Shown here piece by piece: positions 1 through 9,219 of a DNA stretch of 64,000 nt. Position 1 is the stretch's first letter. Each line of letters begins with the position of its first letter. This DNA is from Microbacterium sp. SD291. Its GTDB lineage: Bacteria > Actinomycetota > Actinomycetes > Actinomycetales > Microbacteriaceae. The stretch spans positions 60,597 to 124,596 of the forward strand of contig NZ_JADIJR010000008.1 of assembly GCF_017355365.1 (NCBI RefSeq), read 5' to 3'. A program made the translations under genes and the position numbers. Under the pieces are notes generated by a model, which made no database searches, had not been told where the DNA came from, and worked only from the letters and a program-made list of their open reading frames with translations.

Positions 1-77
1 ACGGCCGCCTGCACGGCGTTCCCGCTCCACGCCCGCGCGTAGACTGGCAGGAACACCCCGGAGGACTCTGGATCGTC

Positions 78-743
78 ATGTCTGCCCCTGCCCGCGCGTT
101 CACCGTGCGCCAAGTCCAGCTGCTGCGCGCGCTGTTCGCGGCCGCCGCCGCGCTGATGATCACGTTCTCGCCCGATCACTCCGCCGCCGTCGGGCTGTCG
201 GTCTTCAGCGGCTTCGTGCTGGCGACGGCGCTCGTGCTGGTGCTCGCTGCGTGGCTGGTCCTTCCTGCGGGGCAGCGGTGGCCGTGCGTCGTGCTCGCCG
301 CCCTCGGATTCGTGGCCGGCATGGCCGCGGGCATCCCCGCGTGGCGCACCGACGACGTGTACTTCGGCGTGGTCACCGCCTGGGCCCTGACCACAGGGGT
401 CGCCGAGCTGATCGCGGGCCTGCGCGCCCGCCGCGCCGGCGACCAGACGGCGCGCGATGCGATCGCCGTCGGCGGCTTCGGCATCCTCCTCGGCATCCTG
501 CTCCTGGTCATCCCCGCGGGATTCGCGCAGCCGTACGCGATCGAAGGTGCCGGCGACTTCGTGCTGACCGGCATCATCCTCGGCGTCGGGATGCTCGGCG
601 GCTACGCCGCGATCCTCGCCGTGTTCCTCGGAATCGCGGGTCTCACCCCGAAGCGGGCGGATGCCGTGACGCCGGCGGACGACGCGGCACAGACGACCGA
701 CCATGACAGCGCCACCCCGGCGGAGCGCGGAGGAGAGCGATGA
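78..743 (+). CDS. Multi-pass membrane protein of unknown function
   Basis: 221 residues with about six hydrophobic segments (roughly 18-35, 42-62, 68-88, 100-115, 125-150 and 160-190), and a polar C-terminal tail rich in Asp, Thr and Ala. The layout resembles small HdeD/DUF308-like membrane proteins, but I do not recognise a catalytic motif. A GGAGGA ribosome-binding site lies 12-17 bases before the ATG and a TAGACT hexamer 30 bases further up. The stop overlaps the start of the next gene by 4 bases (ATGA), so the two are translationally coupled. Function unknown; membrane location is confident. Confidence 0.75.
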   Translation: MSAPARAFTVRQVQLLRALFAAAAALMITFSPDHSAAVGLSVFSGFVLATALVLVLAAWLVLPAGQRWPCVVLAALGFVAGMAAGIPAWRTDDVYFGVVTAWALTTGVAELIAGLRARRAGDQTARDAIAVGGFGILLGILLLVIPAGFAQPYAIEGAGDFVLTGIILGVGMLGGYAAILAVFLGIAGLTPKRADAVTPADDAAQTTDHDSATPAERGGER

Positions 744-1108
744 GCGACCAGAAGCCGACGCGGCGGGACATCCTGCGACCGCTGCACCTGCTGGGCATCG
801 CCCTGGCCTGCGGTGTGTTCGCCATGATCGTCACCCTGGTCTCGACCGGCGCGTTCACCCTGCGCGTGAACACGGCGATCGCGAACGGCACCTACCAGGG
901 ACTCACGCCGTTCGCGCTGGGGCTCGTCGTCGGCGGCGGCGCGTTCATCGTGACGCTGTTGATCCTCGCGATGCTGATGCTCGTCATCGACCCGGCCGAC
1001 GTCACCAAGACCGTCGATCGCCCCGTGCTGTTCGACGCCGAAGACGACGGCGATGCTGACGTCGAGGGCGATGCGGGTTCCGAGGCATCAGGGCGCGCGT
1101 CCTCCTGA
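740..1108 (+). CDS. Small two-helix membrane protein, unknown function
   Basis: 122 residues. Two strong transmembrane segments (about 16-38 and 55-82) are followed by an acidic Asp/Glu-rich tail. It starts inside the preceding membrane-protein stop codon (ATGA overlap), so the two probably act together in the membrane. No recognised domain; it looks like a lineage-specific amino-acid-permease-like or DUF membrane fragment. The coding assignment is supported by codon usage and the overlap. Confidence 0.72.
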   Translation: MSDQKPTRRDILRPLHLLGIALACGVFAMIVTLVSTGAFTLRVNTAIANGTYQGLTPFALGLVVGGGAFIVTLLILAMLMLVIDPADVTKTVDRPVLFDAEDDGDADVEGDAGSEASGRASS

Positions 1109-1187
1109 TCCGGCTCGAAGGGCGTGTGCGGCATCCGCTCGGTGCCCTCGTCGGAATAGTCGCTCCCCGGATCGGCTTGTCCCTGAA

Positions 1188-1661
1188 GTGACTGCCTCCG
1201 TCGACCGCGCCTCCACCTGACTCCGTTCCGAGCGCGGGCCGGTACTCGGCGCGCTCATGCTCGCCACCGGGCTCATTGCCATCGATGCGACGATCCTTGC
1301 CACCGCGGTGCCCAGCATCGTGCGCGATCTCGGGAGCTATCAGCAGTTCCCGTGGCTGTTCTCGATCTACCTCCTGGCCCAGGGCGTGAGCGTGCCGATC
1401 TACTCCCGCTTCGCCGACACAGTCGGCCGCAAGCCGATCATCCTGCTCGGGATCGGGCTGTTCCTGCTCGGCTCGATCCTGTGCGGCTTCGCCTGGAGCA
1501 TGCCGGCGCTCATCGTGTTCCGGCTCATCCAGGGGCTCGGCGCCGGAGCCGTCGCCCCAGGGGGTTCTCGCGGGCTGGTGCTCCGCTGGCCCCGCACCTG
1601 CCTCCGCACGCGTGGGTGGTCGATCGAGCATCCGAATCCGCCCGAAGCGGTGCGTTTGTGA
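1188..1661 (+). pseudogene. Remnant of DHA2-family MFS drug transporter
   Basis: From a GTG at 1188 the frame reads nine codons, meets TGA at 1218, then continues in the same frame into unmistakable MFS sequence. ATG 1257 begins MLATGLIAIDATILATAVP, followed by the TM2 region and the motif-A-like R-F-A-D-x-x-G-R-K loop. The homology stops near 1555 after GLGAGAVAP, where a 14-TM DHA2 transporter (about 450-500 aa) would go on for some 350 residues. The remaining frame to 1661 is unrelated Arg/Pro-rich sequence. A nonsense codon plus loss of three quarters of the protein argues for a decayed gene. Expression of the 134-aa piece from 1257 cannot be excluded. Confidence 0.8.
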
Positions 1662-1725
1662 CCTCGCACGGCGAGGCGAGGCGAGTGCGGTGTGTTTCTG
1701 ACCCCGCACGGACTTGTGCAGACGG

Positions 1726-1760
1726 ATCGACCCCGCGCCGGACGCCGGCGCGGGGTCGAT
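1726..1760 (-). terminator. Strong hairpin after purB
   Basis: Perfect 15-bp inverted repeat (ATCGACCCCGCGCCG, loop GACGC, then its complement) 14 bases beyond the purB stop codon at 1775 on the minus strand. It has no marked U-tract, as is common in high-GC actinobacteria. Confidence 0.8.
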
Positions 1761-1774
1761 TGCGGTGATGGTGG

Positions 1775-3157
1775 CTACTGCGCGAGCCGCTCCGCGATGC
1801 CGGTGTAGGTCGCGGGGGTCAGCGCGAGCAGGCGCTGCTTCGCGGCATCCCCGATCTCGAGCCCCTCGACGAACTCCGCGAGATCGGCAGCGCCGACGCG
1901 GTGACCGCGGGTGAGCTCCTTGAGCAGCGCGTACGGGTCGCTGATCGTGGAGCGGCCGGCGACGACCTCGGCGCGGATGACGGTCTGGATCGCCTCGGCG
2001 AGGACTTCCCAGTTCACGTCGAGGTCGGCGAGCAGCACGTCGCGCGAGAGCGAGATCGCATTGAGGCCGCGGCGCAGGTTGTCGATCGCGAGCAGCGAGT
2101 GCCCGAACGCGACGCCGATGTTGCGCTGCGTGGTCGAGTCGGTGAGGTCGCGCTGCATGCGCGACGTCACGAGCGTCTGCGAGAGCGAGTTCAGGAGGGC
2201 GCCGGCGATCTCGAGGTTCGCCTCGGCGTTCTCGAAGCGGATCGGGTTGATCTTGTGCGGCATGGTCGACGAGCCGGTGGCGCCGGCGACCGGGATCTGC
2301 GCGAAGTAGCCGAGCGAGATGTAGGTCCAGATGTCGGTGGCGAGGTTGTGCAGGATGCCGCCGGCGTGACGCACGCGGTCGTAGAGCTCGACCTGCCAGT
2401 CGTGCGACTCGATCTGGGTGGTGAGGAGGTTGAAGCCGAGGCCGAGGCCCTCGATGTACTCGCGGGCGACCTCGGGCCAGTCGACGGACGGGTCGGCCGA
2501 GAGGTGCGCCGACCAGGTGCCGGTCGCGCCGGAGAACTTCGCCAGGTAGTCGGATGCCGCGATCTGGCCGCGCACGCGCTCCAGGCGCCACGCGAAGACC
2601 GCGAGCTCCTTGCCCATGGTCGACGGCGTCGCGGGCTGCCCGTGCGTGCGGGAGAGCATCGCGGCGTCGGCGTGCTCGACGGCCAGCTCGCGGAGCTTCG
2701 CGATGACGGTGTCGAGGGCCGGGAGCCAGACGTCCTCGACCGCCCGCTTCACGGTGAGCGCGTACGAGGCGGAGTTGATGTCCTCGCTGGTGCACGCGAA
2801 GTGGGTGAGCTCGGCGATCGAGTCGAGGCCGAGCGTCGAGAGGCGGTCGCGCACCAGGTACTCGATGGCCTTGACGTCGTGCTGGGTGACGGCTTCCTTC
2901 TCGGCGAGCCAGTCGATCTCGGCCTGGCCGAAGTCGCGGTACAGGGCGCGCAGGCGCTCTTTGTCGGCATCCGACAGCGGAGCCGTCTCGAACAGCGAAC
3001 GGTCGGTGAGCGCGATCAGCCACTCCACCTCGACCTCGACCCTGGCGCGGTTCAGGCCCGCCTCGGAGAGGAAGTCGGCGAGTCCGGTGACGGCGCCGCG
3101 GTAGCGGCCGTCGAGGGGGCTCAGGGGCTGGGGCGGAAGCGAAGGCTGGAAAGTCAG
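1775..3157 (-). CDS. purB: Adenylosuccinate lyase, probable CTG start
   Basis: Cytosolic enzyme of purine synthesis. It splits SAICAR to AICAR and adenylosuccinate to AMP, releasing fumarate. The fumarase/aspartase-superfamily signature S-S-T-M-P-H-K-I-N-P is at about residues 295-304. The first ATG/GTG/TTG-type codon in frame is GTG at 3028, but that would remove the conserved N-terminus. The frame continues upstream through PLSPLDGRYRGAVTG, a typical PurB start region, to CTG at 3157. This CTG sits 6 bases after a perfect AGGAGG. I therefore choose CTG, giving 460 aa, the usual family length. It lies 23 bp downstream of the phosphatase gene on the same strand, so the two are probably cotranscribed. 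Confidence 0.93.
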   Translation of the reverse strand: MTFQPSLPPQPLSPLDGRYRGAVTGLADFLSEAGLNRARVEVEVEWLIALTDRSLFETAPLSDADKERLRALYRDFGQAEIDWLAEKEAVTQHDVKAIEYLVRDRLSTLGLDSIAELTHFACTSEDINSASYALTVKRAVEDVWLPALDTVIAKLRELAVEHADAAMLSRTHGQPATPSTMGKELAVFAWRLERVRGQIAASDYLAKFSGATGTWSAHLSADPSVDWPEVAREYIEGLGLGFNLLTTQIESHDWQVELYDRVRHAGGILHNLATDIWTYISLGYFAQIPVAGATGSSTMPHKINPIRFENAEANLEIAGALLNSLSQTLVTSRMQRDLTDSTTQRNIGVAFGHSLLAIDNLRRGLNAISLSRDVLLADLDVNWEVLAEAIQTVIRAEVVAGRSTISDPYALLKELTRGHRVGAADLAEFVEGLEIGDAAKQRLLALTPATYTGIAERLAQ

Positions 3158-3180
3158 GGGAGTCCTCCTGATCGGGCCCG

Positions 3181-3693
3181 TCAGATGCGGGGAATGCGGG
3201 GGAGACGCAGGGCGGGTTCGAGCTGGCTGTACAGGCCGCGGGTCGCCGCCTCAATCATACCGAGCACGGAATCGAACATCTCCGCGCCGGCGTAGTAGGG
3301 GTCGGGCACGTCCTGCGTGGACGCCTCCGGATCGAAGGCGAGGAGCAGCGTGACCTTGCCCTCCTCGTCCTCGTCGTGCGCCCATTCCCGGAGGATCCGC
3401 TCGTGCGTGCGGTCGAGCGCGACGATCAGGTCGTTGTCGGCGTAGGAGGCGGCGGTGAACTGCCGTGCCCGGTGATGGGACCCGTCGTAGCCGTGGCGTG
3501 CGAGCGACTCGATCGTGCGCTCGTCGGCGCGCTCGCCGAGGTGCCAGTCGCCGGTGCCGGCGCTGCGCGACACGATCCGCGAGGCGAGGCCCTGCCGCTC
3601 CGCGAGATCGCGGAAGACGACCTCCGCCATGGGAGAGCGGCAGATGTTCCCCGTGCAGACGAAGATCACGCGGAAGGGATCCGGGGACGTCAC
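3181..3693 (-). CDS. Low-molecular-weight protein tyrosine phosphatase
   Basis: 170 residues from a GTG at 3693. The catalytic P-loop C-T-G-N-I-C-R-S spans residues 13-20 (Cys13 nucleophile, Arg19), and the general-acid D-P-Y-Y motif is at about 131-134, both intact. The family removes phosphate from tyrosine (sometimes arginine) side chains in cytosolic or envelope-associated proteins. Its target is not evident here. It lies immediately upstream of purB, same strand, 23-bp gap. The open frame extends further upstream, but homology begins at the P-loop region, which fits the chosen start. Confidence 0.93.
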   Translation of the reverse strand: MTSPDPFRVIFVCTGNICRSPMAEVVFRDLAERQGLASRIVSRSAGTGDWHLGERADERTIESLARHGYDGSHHRARQFTAASYADNDLIVALDRTHERILREWAHDEDEEGKVTLLLAFDPEASTQDVPDPYYAGAEMFDSVLGMIEAATRGLYSQLEPALRLPRIPRI

Positions 3694-3833
3694 TGTTCCA
3701 TTGTGCCGGTCCGCGGCGCATCTCGCGACGAGCGGTTCTGCACGGATGCGCGATTCCGGCGGGACTCCCTGGTCTCCGGCCGTTCGCGCACCCGCCGGAC
3801 ACGGCTTCGGCGCGGATCGCGGATGCTGACGGC

Positions 3834-4097
3834 ATGTACTCCTTCGCACCCGCCGCGGGCGGGATCTCGGACCAGACGTGGCAGGCGCTCGCTGCGCGCC
3901 GCGCGCTGTCGGACGCGCTCGACGCCCTCGACGACGCGGCCGGCCTGCTCGCCTCGCTGGTCGCCGACACCGAGTGGCAGTCCCAGGGCGTGCGGGCCCT
4001 GCACGCGAAGCTCGCCGAGTTCCGCAGCCGGACCGACGGGGTGGCAGGAGACCTGTACCTCCGCTGGGCCGAGCTGGGAAGGCTCGGCGGGCTGTGA
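3834..4097 (+). CDS. Small helical WXG100-like protein
   Basis: 87 residues, predicted almost wholly helical, with Trp at about 16 and a central W-Q-S-Q-G turn between two amphipathic helices. This resembles the helix-WXG-helix plan of ESAT-6-like proteins, although the turn is not canonical. Its stop overlaps the GTG of the following hydrolase gene (GTGA), so the two are coupled. It is divergent from the tyrosine phosphatase with 140 bp between. No type VII secretion gene lies in this window, so secretion is inference. Confidence 0.68.
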   Translation: MYSFAPAAGGISDQTWQALAARRALSDALDALDDAAGLLASLVADTEWQSQGVRALHAKLAEFRSRTDGVAGDLYLRWAELGRLGGL

Positions 4098-5437
4098 GCG
4101 GCATCGAGATCGATCACGGCGGCGCGATCTCGGTCGACCCGGACGACCTGAGGTCGGCGGCCGGCAGGATGGGCGCGCTGACCGCGCTCTACGAAGACGC
4201 GCAGGGGGCCGTGGTGCGGGCGTGCGCCATGCTCGCGGATGCTCCGGAGGTCGCAGCCCAGGTCGGCACCGGCGCGCTCCACGCGGGTGCCGCGAGCGTG
4301 CGGGCGCTGCGCGCCGAATGCGCGGAGGCCGTCACCGGCACGCTGCTCATGGCCGACGTGTACGAGTACGTCGAGCTGCAGGCCGCGGCGGAGGCGGGAG
4401 AGATCAGGGATGCCGCGTACGCGGAGAGCCTCCATCAGCGGATGGAGCAGCTCGCGGCATCCGATGAGCGCATCCTGCCGATGGCGGCGAGCCTCATCGC
4501 GGGGTGGGAGCGGGATCGGTTCGAGGGACTCGGCGAGCAGTCGAGCTGGGGCGGCCTCATGGCGCCCCTGTTCTCGACCGCCGCATTGCTCGGTGCGCGC
4601 GCCGGCCTCGGGAAGGTCCTGCCAGGGAGGACGCTGTCGGGCACCGCGGACGCGGTGAAGGTGACCGCGGTCGCGACCTCGACTCCGAAGGCGCCGCCGG
4701 CGGGCTTCGCGGATGCGCTCCGGGGTTTCGCGAAGGCGCCGGATGCGCAGATCAGGATCGAGAAGTACACCTTCGCCGGCGGCCCTCCGAAGTACGTCGC
4801 CTATCTCAAGGGTACGCAGAGTCCAGGGTTCGGCGGCACCGAGCCCTGGGACATGAAGTCCAATGCCGAGCTCTACACCGGGCAGACCTCGGCGTCGTAT
4901 CAGGCGACCCTCGACGCGCTCGCCGCTGCCGGAGTGAAGCCGGGTGACGAGGTGAACGTCGTCGCGCACTCGCAGTCCGGCATGATCGCCGCGCACCTGG
5001 CGATGGAGAGCGAGTACGACGTGAAGATGCAGATCACCGCGGGAAGCCCGGTCGAACCCACGCTCGACGAGGATCAGACGCTGGTGCAGTTGGGCCACAC
5101 CGACGACTTCGTCCGTGCGCTGGCCGGGGGCGGATCTCCCGGCGGCACCGGCTCCCCCGAGAGCATCAGCGTCACCGCGGTGGATGCTCCGCCGCTGCCA
5201 TGGGACGGCATCGGCGAGCAGCTCAAGGATCCGGTGTCGCCGCATCTCACCGAGTCATACGTCGAGATGGCGGAGCAGGTCGACGCCTCCGGAGACCCGC
5301 GCGTCGAGGCGATGGACGAGTTCTGGACCGGGCTCGCGCAGGCGGAGCGGATCGAGTCGACGGACTACCTGGCCGTGCGGACGGACGTGGTGTCCTCCGC
5401 CGCCCGACTCGACCTCCCGCACCAGCTGGAGCGGTGA
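4094..5437 (+). CDS. Alpha/beta hydrolase with helical WXG-like N-terminal region
   Basis: 447 residues. About 1-150 is helical and Ala-rich, like WXG/LXG-type or DUF-type N-termini. About 225-360 carries the hydrolase fold, with the nucleophile elbow V-A-H-S-Q-S-G (Ser293) typical of PGAP1-like lipases and esterases. Candidate acid and His residues lie in L-G-H-T-D-D-F and further downstream. The start is GTG inside the stop codon of the small WXG-like gene. The pair resembles a carrier/effector or envelope lipase module. The substrate is unknown. The gene converges on the holin-like gene with only 7 bp between. Confidence 0.8.
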   Translation: MSGIEIDHGGAISVDPDDLRSAAGRMGALTALYEDAQGAVVRACAMLADAPEVAAQVGTGALHAGAASVRALRAECAEAVTGTLLMADVYEYVELQAAAEAGEIRDAAYAESLHQRMEQLAASDERILPMAASLIAGWERDRFEGLGEQSSWGGLMAPLFSTAALLGARAGLGKVLPGRTLSGTADAVKVTAVATSTPKAPPAGFADALRGFAKAPDAQIRIEKYTFAGGPPKYVAYLKGTQSPGFGGTEPWDMKSNAELYTGQTSASYQATLDALAAAGVKPGDEVNVVAHSQSGMIAAHLAMESEYDVKMQITAGSPVEPTLDEDQTLVQLGHTDDFVRALAGGGSPGGTGSPESISVTAVDAPPLPWDGIGEQLKDPVSPHLTESYVEMAEQVDASGDPRVEAMDEFWTGLAQAERIESTDYLAVRTDVVSSAARLDLPHQLER

Positions 5438-5444
5438 GCGTCAG

Positions 5445-5849
5445 TCAGTCGCGGCGGGACTTCTTGCTCTGCGGGCGCAGGATGAAGCCGAAGACGCCGT
5501 TGATCACCGAGATGAGCAGAGCGGCGAGCACGCCCCACCAGAAGTGGCCCACCGTGAGACCCCAGCCGAAGCCGCTGGTGATCCACGCGGTCAGCCAGAG
5601 CAGGAAGCCGTTGATCACGAAGCCGATCAGGCCGAAGGTGAGGATGTACAGCGGGAACGCGACGATCTTCACGACCGTGCCGATGATCGTGTTCACGAGC
5701 GCGAAGATCGCGGCCACCGCGAGCAGGGTCAGCACGAGCTGCAGCGTCCCGCCGGGCGGGAACGGGGTGATCACCACCTGCAGGACGGGGATCAGCGTCA
5801 CCACCCACAGGGCGAAGGCGTTCACGACGACACGGATGATGAATCGCAT
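5445..5849 (-). CDS. Phage-holin-family (holin superfamily IV) membrane protein
   Basis: 134 residues with four transmembrane segments (about 5-25, 37-57, 62-85 and 98-122) and a basic C-terminus. Segment pattern and the V-N-T-I-I-G motif match the actinobacterial four-TMS phage holin family IV proteins. These are chromosomal membrane proteins of unsettled function despite the name. There is no endolysin or phage gene nearby, so a lytic role is unlikely. It is divergent from hisC. Confidence 0.85.
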   Translation of the reverse strand: MRFIIRVVVNAFALWVVTLIPVLQVVITPFPPGGTLQLVLTLLAVAAIFALVNTIIGTVVKIVAFPLYILTFGLIGFVINGFLLWLTAWITSGFGWGLTVGHFWWGVLAALLISVINGVFGFILRPQSKKSRRD

Positions 5850-5931
5850 GGTCCGAGTCTCGCACCGGCTCCCGAGTTTGTCGAAGAGCGGATGCCGGAG
5901 GTCAGCGGGTGTCGACGGGCGTGCCCACTTC

Positions 5932-5937
5932 TACACT
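5932..5937 (+). promoter_or_regulatory. Extended -10-like TACACT, leaderless hisC promoter
   Basis: TACACT fits TANNNT and ends 6 bases before the GTG of hisC, so transcription would start at or next to the first codon. The same geometry recurs before six other genes in this window. Confidence 0.5.
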
Positions 5938-5943
5938 GGGAGC

Positions 5944-7011
5944 GTGACCGACCCGATCCTGCCGCGCATCCGCCCCGCCATCGCCGCCCTCGCGCCGTAC
6001 CGCCAGGGAAAGCAGGCGGGTCCTGAGGCGTTCAAGCTGTCCAGCAACGAGAACCCGTTCGAGCCGCTGCCCTCGGTGCTCGACGCGCTGCAGCACACGA
6101 CGCCGATCAACCGCTACCCCGACGCCACCGCAGGGCGCCTGCGCGAACGGCTCGCCGCCCGGTTCGCCGTCGACCCGAACCAGGTGCACGTCGCGGCCGG
6201 CAGCGTCTCGATCCTGCATCAGCTGATCCTCGCGACCTCGGGCCCCGGCGACGAGGTGATCTACGCCTGGCGCTCCTTCGAGGCGTACCCCAGCCTTCCG
6301 CTGGTCGCCGGCGCCACCGGAGTGCAGGTCCCGCTGACGGACGGCTTCCGCCACGACCTCGACGCGATGGCGGATGCCGTCACCGATCGCACCCGCGCGA
6401 TCCTGCTGTGCACGCCCAACAACCCGACGGGCCCGACCATCACCGGCGACGAGTTCGCGAACTTCGTCGCGCGGGTCCCCGCCGACGTCCTGATCGTCCT
6501 CGACGAGGCCTACGCCGAGTTCGTCACCGCTTCTGACGCGGTGGACGGGCTGAAGGAGCGCGTCTTCGAGCGGCATCCGAACGTCGTCGTGCTGCGCACC
6601 TTCTCCAAGGCCTACGGGCTCGCGGGGCTGCGCATCGGCTACGCGATCGGCAACGAGAAGGTGCTGGACGCCGCCCGCTCCACCGGCATCCCGCTGTCCG
6701 TCACGTCCGCCGCCGAGAATGCCGCGATCGCGAGCCTCGACGCGGAGTCGGAACTGCTCCAGCGCGTCGCCCAGATCGTCGAGCGCCGCACCCGTCTGGT
6801 CGAGCGCCTGCGGGCGCAGGGGTGGGACGTGCCGGATGCGCAGGGCAACTTCGTGTGGCTGCCGACGGGCGAGCGGACGGATGACATCGCCGCGGCGTTC
6901 GTGCGGAACGATCTCGTCGTGCGGCCCTTCTCGGGTGACGGCATCCGCATCTCGGTCGGCGAGGAGGCGTCCGTCGCCCGGGTGCTCGAAGTCGCGGCCG
7001 CAGCCCTCTGA
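5944..7011 (+). CDS. hisC: Histidinol-phosphate aminotransferase
   Basis: PLP-dependent cytosolic transaminase of fold type I that converts imidazole-acetol phosphate and glutamate to histidinol phosphate. In some actinobacteria it also acts on aromatic amino acids. 355 residues with the N-P-F-E substrate-site region, P-N-N-P-T-G at about 157-162, the D-E-A-Y-A-E-F PLP aspartate region, and the Schiff-base lysine in S-K-A-Y-G (Lys222). It stands alone without other his genes. An aromatic-aminotransferase (pat-like) role is a fair alternative. Confidence 0.9.
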   Translation: MTDPILPRIRPAIAALAPYRQGKQAGPEAFKLSSNENPFEPLPSVLDALQHTTPINRYPDATAGRLRERLAARFAVDPNQVHVAAGSVSILHQLILATSGPGDEVIYAWRSFEAYPSLPLVAGATGVQVPLTDGFRHDLDAMADAVTDRTRAILLCTPNNPTGPTITGDEFANFVARVPADVLIVLDEAYAEFVTASDAVDGLKERVFERHPNVVVLRTFSKAYGLAGLRIGYAIGNEKVLDAARSTGIPLSVTSAAENAAIASLDAESELLQRVAQIVERRTRLVERLRAQGWDVPDAQGNFVWLPTGERTDDIAAAFVRNDLVVRPFSGDGIRISVGEEASVARVLEVAAAAL

Positions 7012-7084
7012 TCAGCGTATTCTCCGGGTTCCCGGCAGATACTCGGACGTCCTAGGTATGCGTGACCGGGCATGCCGGCGCCGG

Positions 7085-7090
7085 TAGCGT
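7085..7090 (+). promoter_or_regulatory. -10-like TAGCGT before the E1 alpha gene
   Basis: TAGCGT ends 7 bases before the GTG start at 7098, consistent with a leaderless transcript. Confidence 0.45.
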
Positions 7091-7097
7091 AAGAGCC

Positions 7098-8222
7098 GTG
7101 ACTACCTCCGAGACCCCCCTCGTGCGCGTCCTCGACGCGACCGGACGGTTCGCGCCGTCGGACGCCGCCGAGCAGTACCTGCCCCTGATCGAGGCGATCG
7201 GCGATGCCGAGCTCGAGCAGTTCTACCGTGACATGGTGGTCATCCGCGCCATCGACACCCAGGCCACGAACCTGCAGCGCCAGGGCCAGCTGGCGCTCTG
7301 GCCGCCGAGCCGCGGTCAGGAGGCCGCACAGGTCGGCTCCGCCCGTGCGGCCCGTGCGCAGGACACGATCTTCCCCTCGTACCGCGAGCACGCGGTCACG
7401 CGCATCCGCGGCGTCGACCCGGTCGACATCATCAAGCTCATGCGCGGCGTCTCGCACGGCGGCTGGGACCCGACGGATCCGAAGAACGGCAACACCCGCC
7501 TGTACACGCTGGTGCTCGGCTCGCAGGTGCTGCACGCCACGGGCTACGCGATGGGTCTCAACTTCGACGGCAGGAGCGGGACCGGTGATCCCGGTGTCGA
7601 TCAAGCCGTCATCGTCTACTACGGCGACGGGGCGTCCAGCCAGGGCGACGTGCACGAGAGCATGGTGTTCGCGGCGAGCTACCAGGCGCCGACCGTGTTC
7701 TTCCTGCAGAACAACCACTGGGCGATCTCCGTCCCGGTGTCGACCCAGTCGCGGGTGCCGCTCGTCGAGCGCAGCGCCGGCTACGGCATCCCCAGCGTTC
7801 GCGTCGACGGCAACGACGTGCTCGCCAGCTACGCGGTCTCCCGCGTCGCCCTCGACGAGGCGCGCAGCGGCAAGGGCCCGCGCGCGATCGAGGCCGTGAC
7901 CTACCGGCTCGGGGCGCACACCACCAGCGACGACCCGACGAAGTACCGCGGCAGCGACGAGGAGCAGTCCTGGGCCGAGCGGGACCCGATCATCCGCATG
8001 CGCGCGTTCCTGGAGAACCGGGGCGCCGCCGGGCAGTTCTTCGCGGATGTCGAGGCGGAGGCGGCGGATGCCGCGGAGGATCTCCGTTCCCGGTCGGTCG
8101 AGCTCGGGCCGCCTCCGGCGGACAGGATCTTCGACCACGTCTACAGCGAGCCGCATCCGCTGATCGCCGAGCAGAAGGCATGGCGCGCGCAGTACGAAGC
8201 GTCGTTCGAAGGAGGCAACTGA
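7098..8222 (+). CDS. 2-oxoacid dehydrogenase E1 component, alpha subunit
   Basis: 374 residues. It is the thiamine-diphosphate-binding half of a two-subunit E1 of the branched-chain or acetoin/pyruvate type, which decarboxylates the 2-oxoacid and passes the acyl group to E2 lipoate. The TPP motif G-D-G-A-S-S-Q-G-D is at about 176-184, followed by the N-N-H-W region. The phosphorylation-loop-like sequence T-Y-R-L-G-A-H-T-T-S-D-D is at about 270-281. The next gene begins one base after the stop. The E1 alpha/E1 beta/E2 arrangement favours branched-chain 2-oxoacids (bkd-like); pyruvate remains possible. Actinobacterial pyruvate dehydrogenase is normally the AceE homodimer, which supports the first reading. 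Confidence 0.9.
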   Translation: MTTSETPLVRVLDATGRFAPSDAAEQYLPLIEAIGDAELEQFYRDMVVIRAIDTQATNLQRQGQLALWPPSRGQEAAQVGSARAARAQDTIFPSYREHAVTRIRGVDPVDIIKLMRGVSHGGWDPTDPKNGNTRLYTLVLGSQVLHATGYAMGLNFDGRSGTGDPGVDQAVIVYYGDGASSQGDVHESMVFAASYQAPTVFFLQNNHWAISVPVSTQSRVPLVERSAGYGIPSVRVDGNDVLASYAVSRVALDEARSGKGPRAIEAVTYRLGAHTTSDDPTKYRGSDEEQSWAERDPIIRMRAFLENRGAAGQFFADVEAEAADAAEDLRSRSVELGPPPADRIFDHVYSEPHPLIAEQKAWRAQYEASFEGGN

Positions 8223-8223
8223 G

Positions 8224-9204
8224 ATGGCTCTCGAGACGATCCCGTTCAGCAAGGCGCTCAACGCGGGCCTGCGCAAGGCCATGGAGGACGACGACAGGGT
8301 CCTGCTCATGGGCGAGGACATCGGCAAGCTCGGCGGCGTCTTCCGCGTCACCGAGCACCTGCAGCGCGACTTCGGCGAGCAGCGTGTGCTCGACACCCCG
8401 CTCGCCGAGTCCGGCATCGTCGGCACGGCGATCGGACTCGCGATGGCCGGCTTCCGTCCCGTGATCGAGATCCAGTTCGACGGCTTCGTGTTCCCCGCGT
8501 TCGACCAGATCACCACGCAGCTCGCGAAGCTCACCAACAGGCACGAGGGAAAGCTCTCGCTGCCGATCGTGATCCGCATCCCGTACGGCGGGCACATCGG
8601 CGCGGTTGAGCACCACCAGGAGAGCCCGGAGGCGTACTTCGCGCACACCCCCGGCCTGCGCGTGGTGTCGCCGTCGACGCCGAACGACGCCTACTGGATG
8701 ATCCAGGAGTCGATCCGCTCGAACGACCCGGTGATCTTCATGGAGCCGAAGAGTCGTTACTGGCAGAAGGGCGAGGTCGACGTCGAGTCCTCCGCGGTCG
8801 CGCTGCACGCCTCTCGCGTCGTGCGCACCGGCAGCGACGTCACCCTCGTTGGGCACGGTGCGATGGTGACGACCCTGCTCCAGGCGGCTGCGCTCGCCGA
8901 GGCCGAGGGCACCAGCTGCGAGGTCGTCGACGTGCGCTCGCTTTCGCCGATCGACTACGCGCCGATCCTCGACTCGGTGCGCAAGACCGGCCGGATGGTC
9001 TACGCGCAGGAGGCCCAGGGCTTCACGAGCATCGGCAGCGAGGTCGCCGCGACCGTCATGGAGCGCGCGTTCTACGCCCTGGAGGCGCCGGTGCTGCGCG
9101 TCTCCTCCTACGACACCCCGTTCCCGCCCGCGAAGCTCGAGGGCGCGTATCTCCCGGATGCCGACCGCATCCTCGAGGCCGTCGACCGTTCCCTGGCCTA
9201 CTGA
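8224..9204 (+). CDS. 2-oxoacid dehydrogenase E1 component, beta subunit
   Basis: 326 residues, a full-length transketolase-like beta chain. The conserved G-E-D-I-G (about 30-34), L-A-E-S-G-I-V-G-T-A-I-G (about 60-71) and the C-terminal D-T-P-F-P region are present. It forms the heterotetrameric E1 with the preceding alpha subunit. It begins one base after that gene's stop, with GGAGGCAACTGAG as ribosome site. A palindromic repeat separates it from E2. Confidence 0.92.
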   Translation: MALETIPFSKALNAGLRKAMEDDDRVLLMGEDIGKLGGVFRVTEHLQRDFGEQRVLDTPLAESGIVGTAIGLAMAGFRPVIEIQFDGFVFPAFDQITTQLAKLTNRHEGKLSLPIVIRIPYGGHIGAVEHHQESPEAYFAHTPGLRVVSPSTPNDAYWMIQESIRSNDPVIFMEPKSRYWQKGEVDVESSAVALHASRVVRTGSDVTLVGHGAMVTTLLQAAALAEAEGTSCEVVDVRSLSPIDYAPILDSVRKTGRMVYAQEAQGFTSIGSEVAATVMERAFYALEAPVLRVSSYDTPFPPAKLEGAYLPDADRILEAVDRSLAY

Positions 9205-9219
9205 TGCCCCGCTTGGGCT

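Noticed and set aside
1002..3254. 750-codon minus-strand frame over purB
   Set aside because: Arg/Pro/His-rich out-of-frame translation of purB and neighbours; GC-rich shadow.
5445..5849. Prophage lysis gene
   Set aside because: Holin-like only by family name; no endolysin or structural phage genes around.
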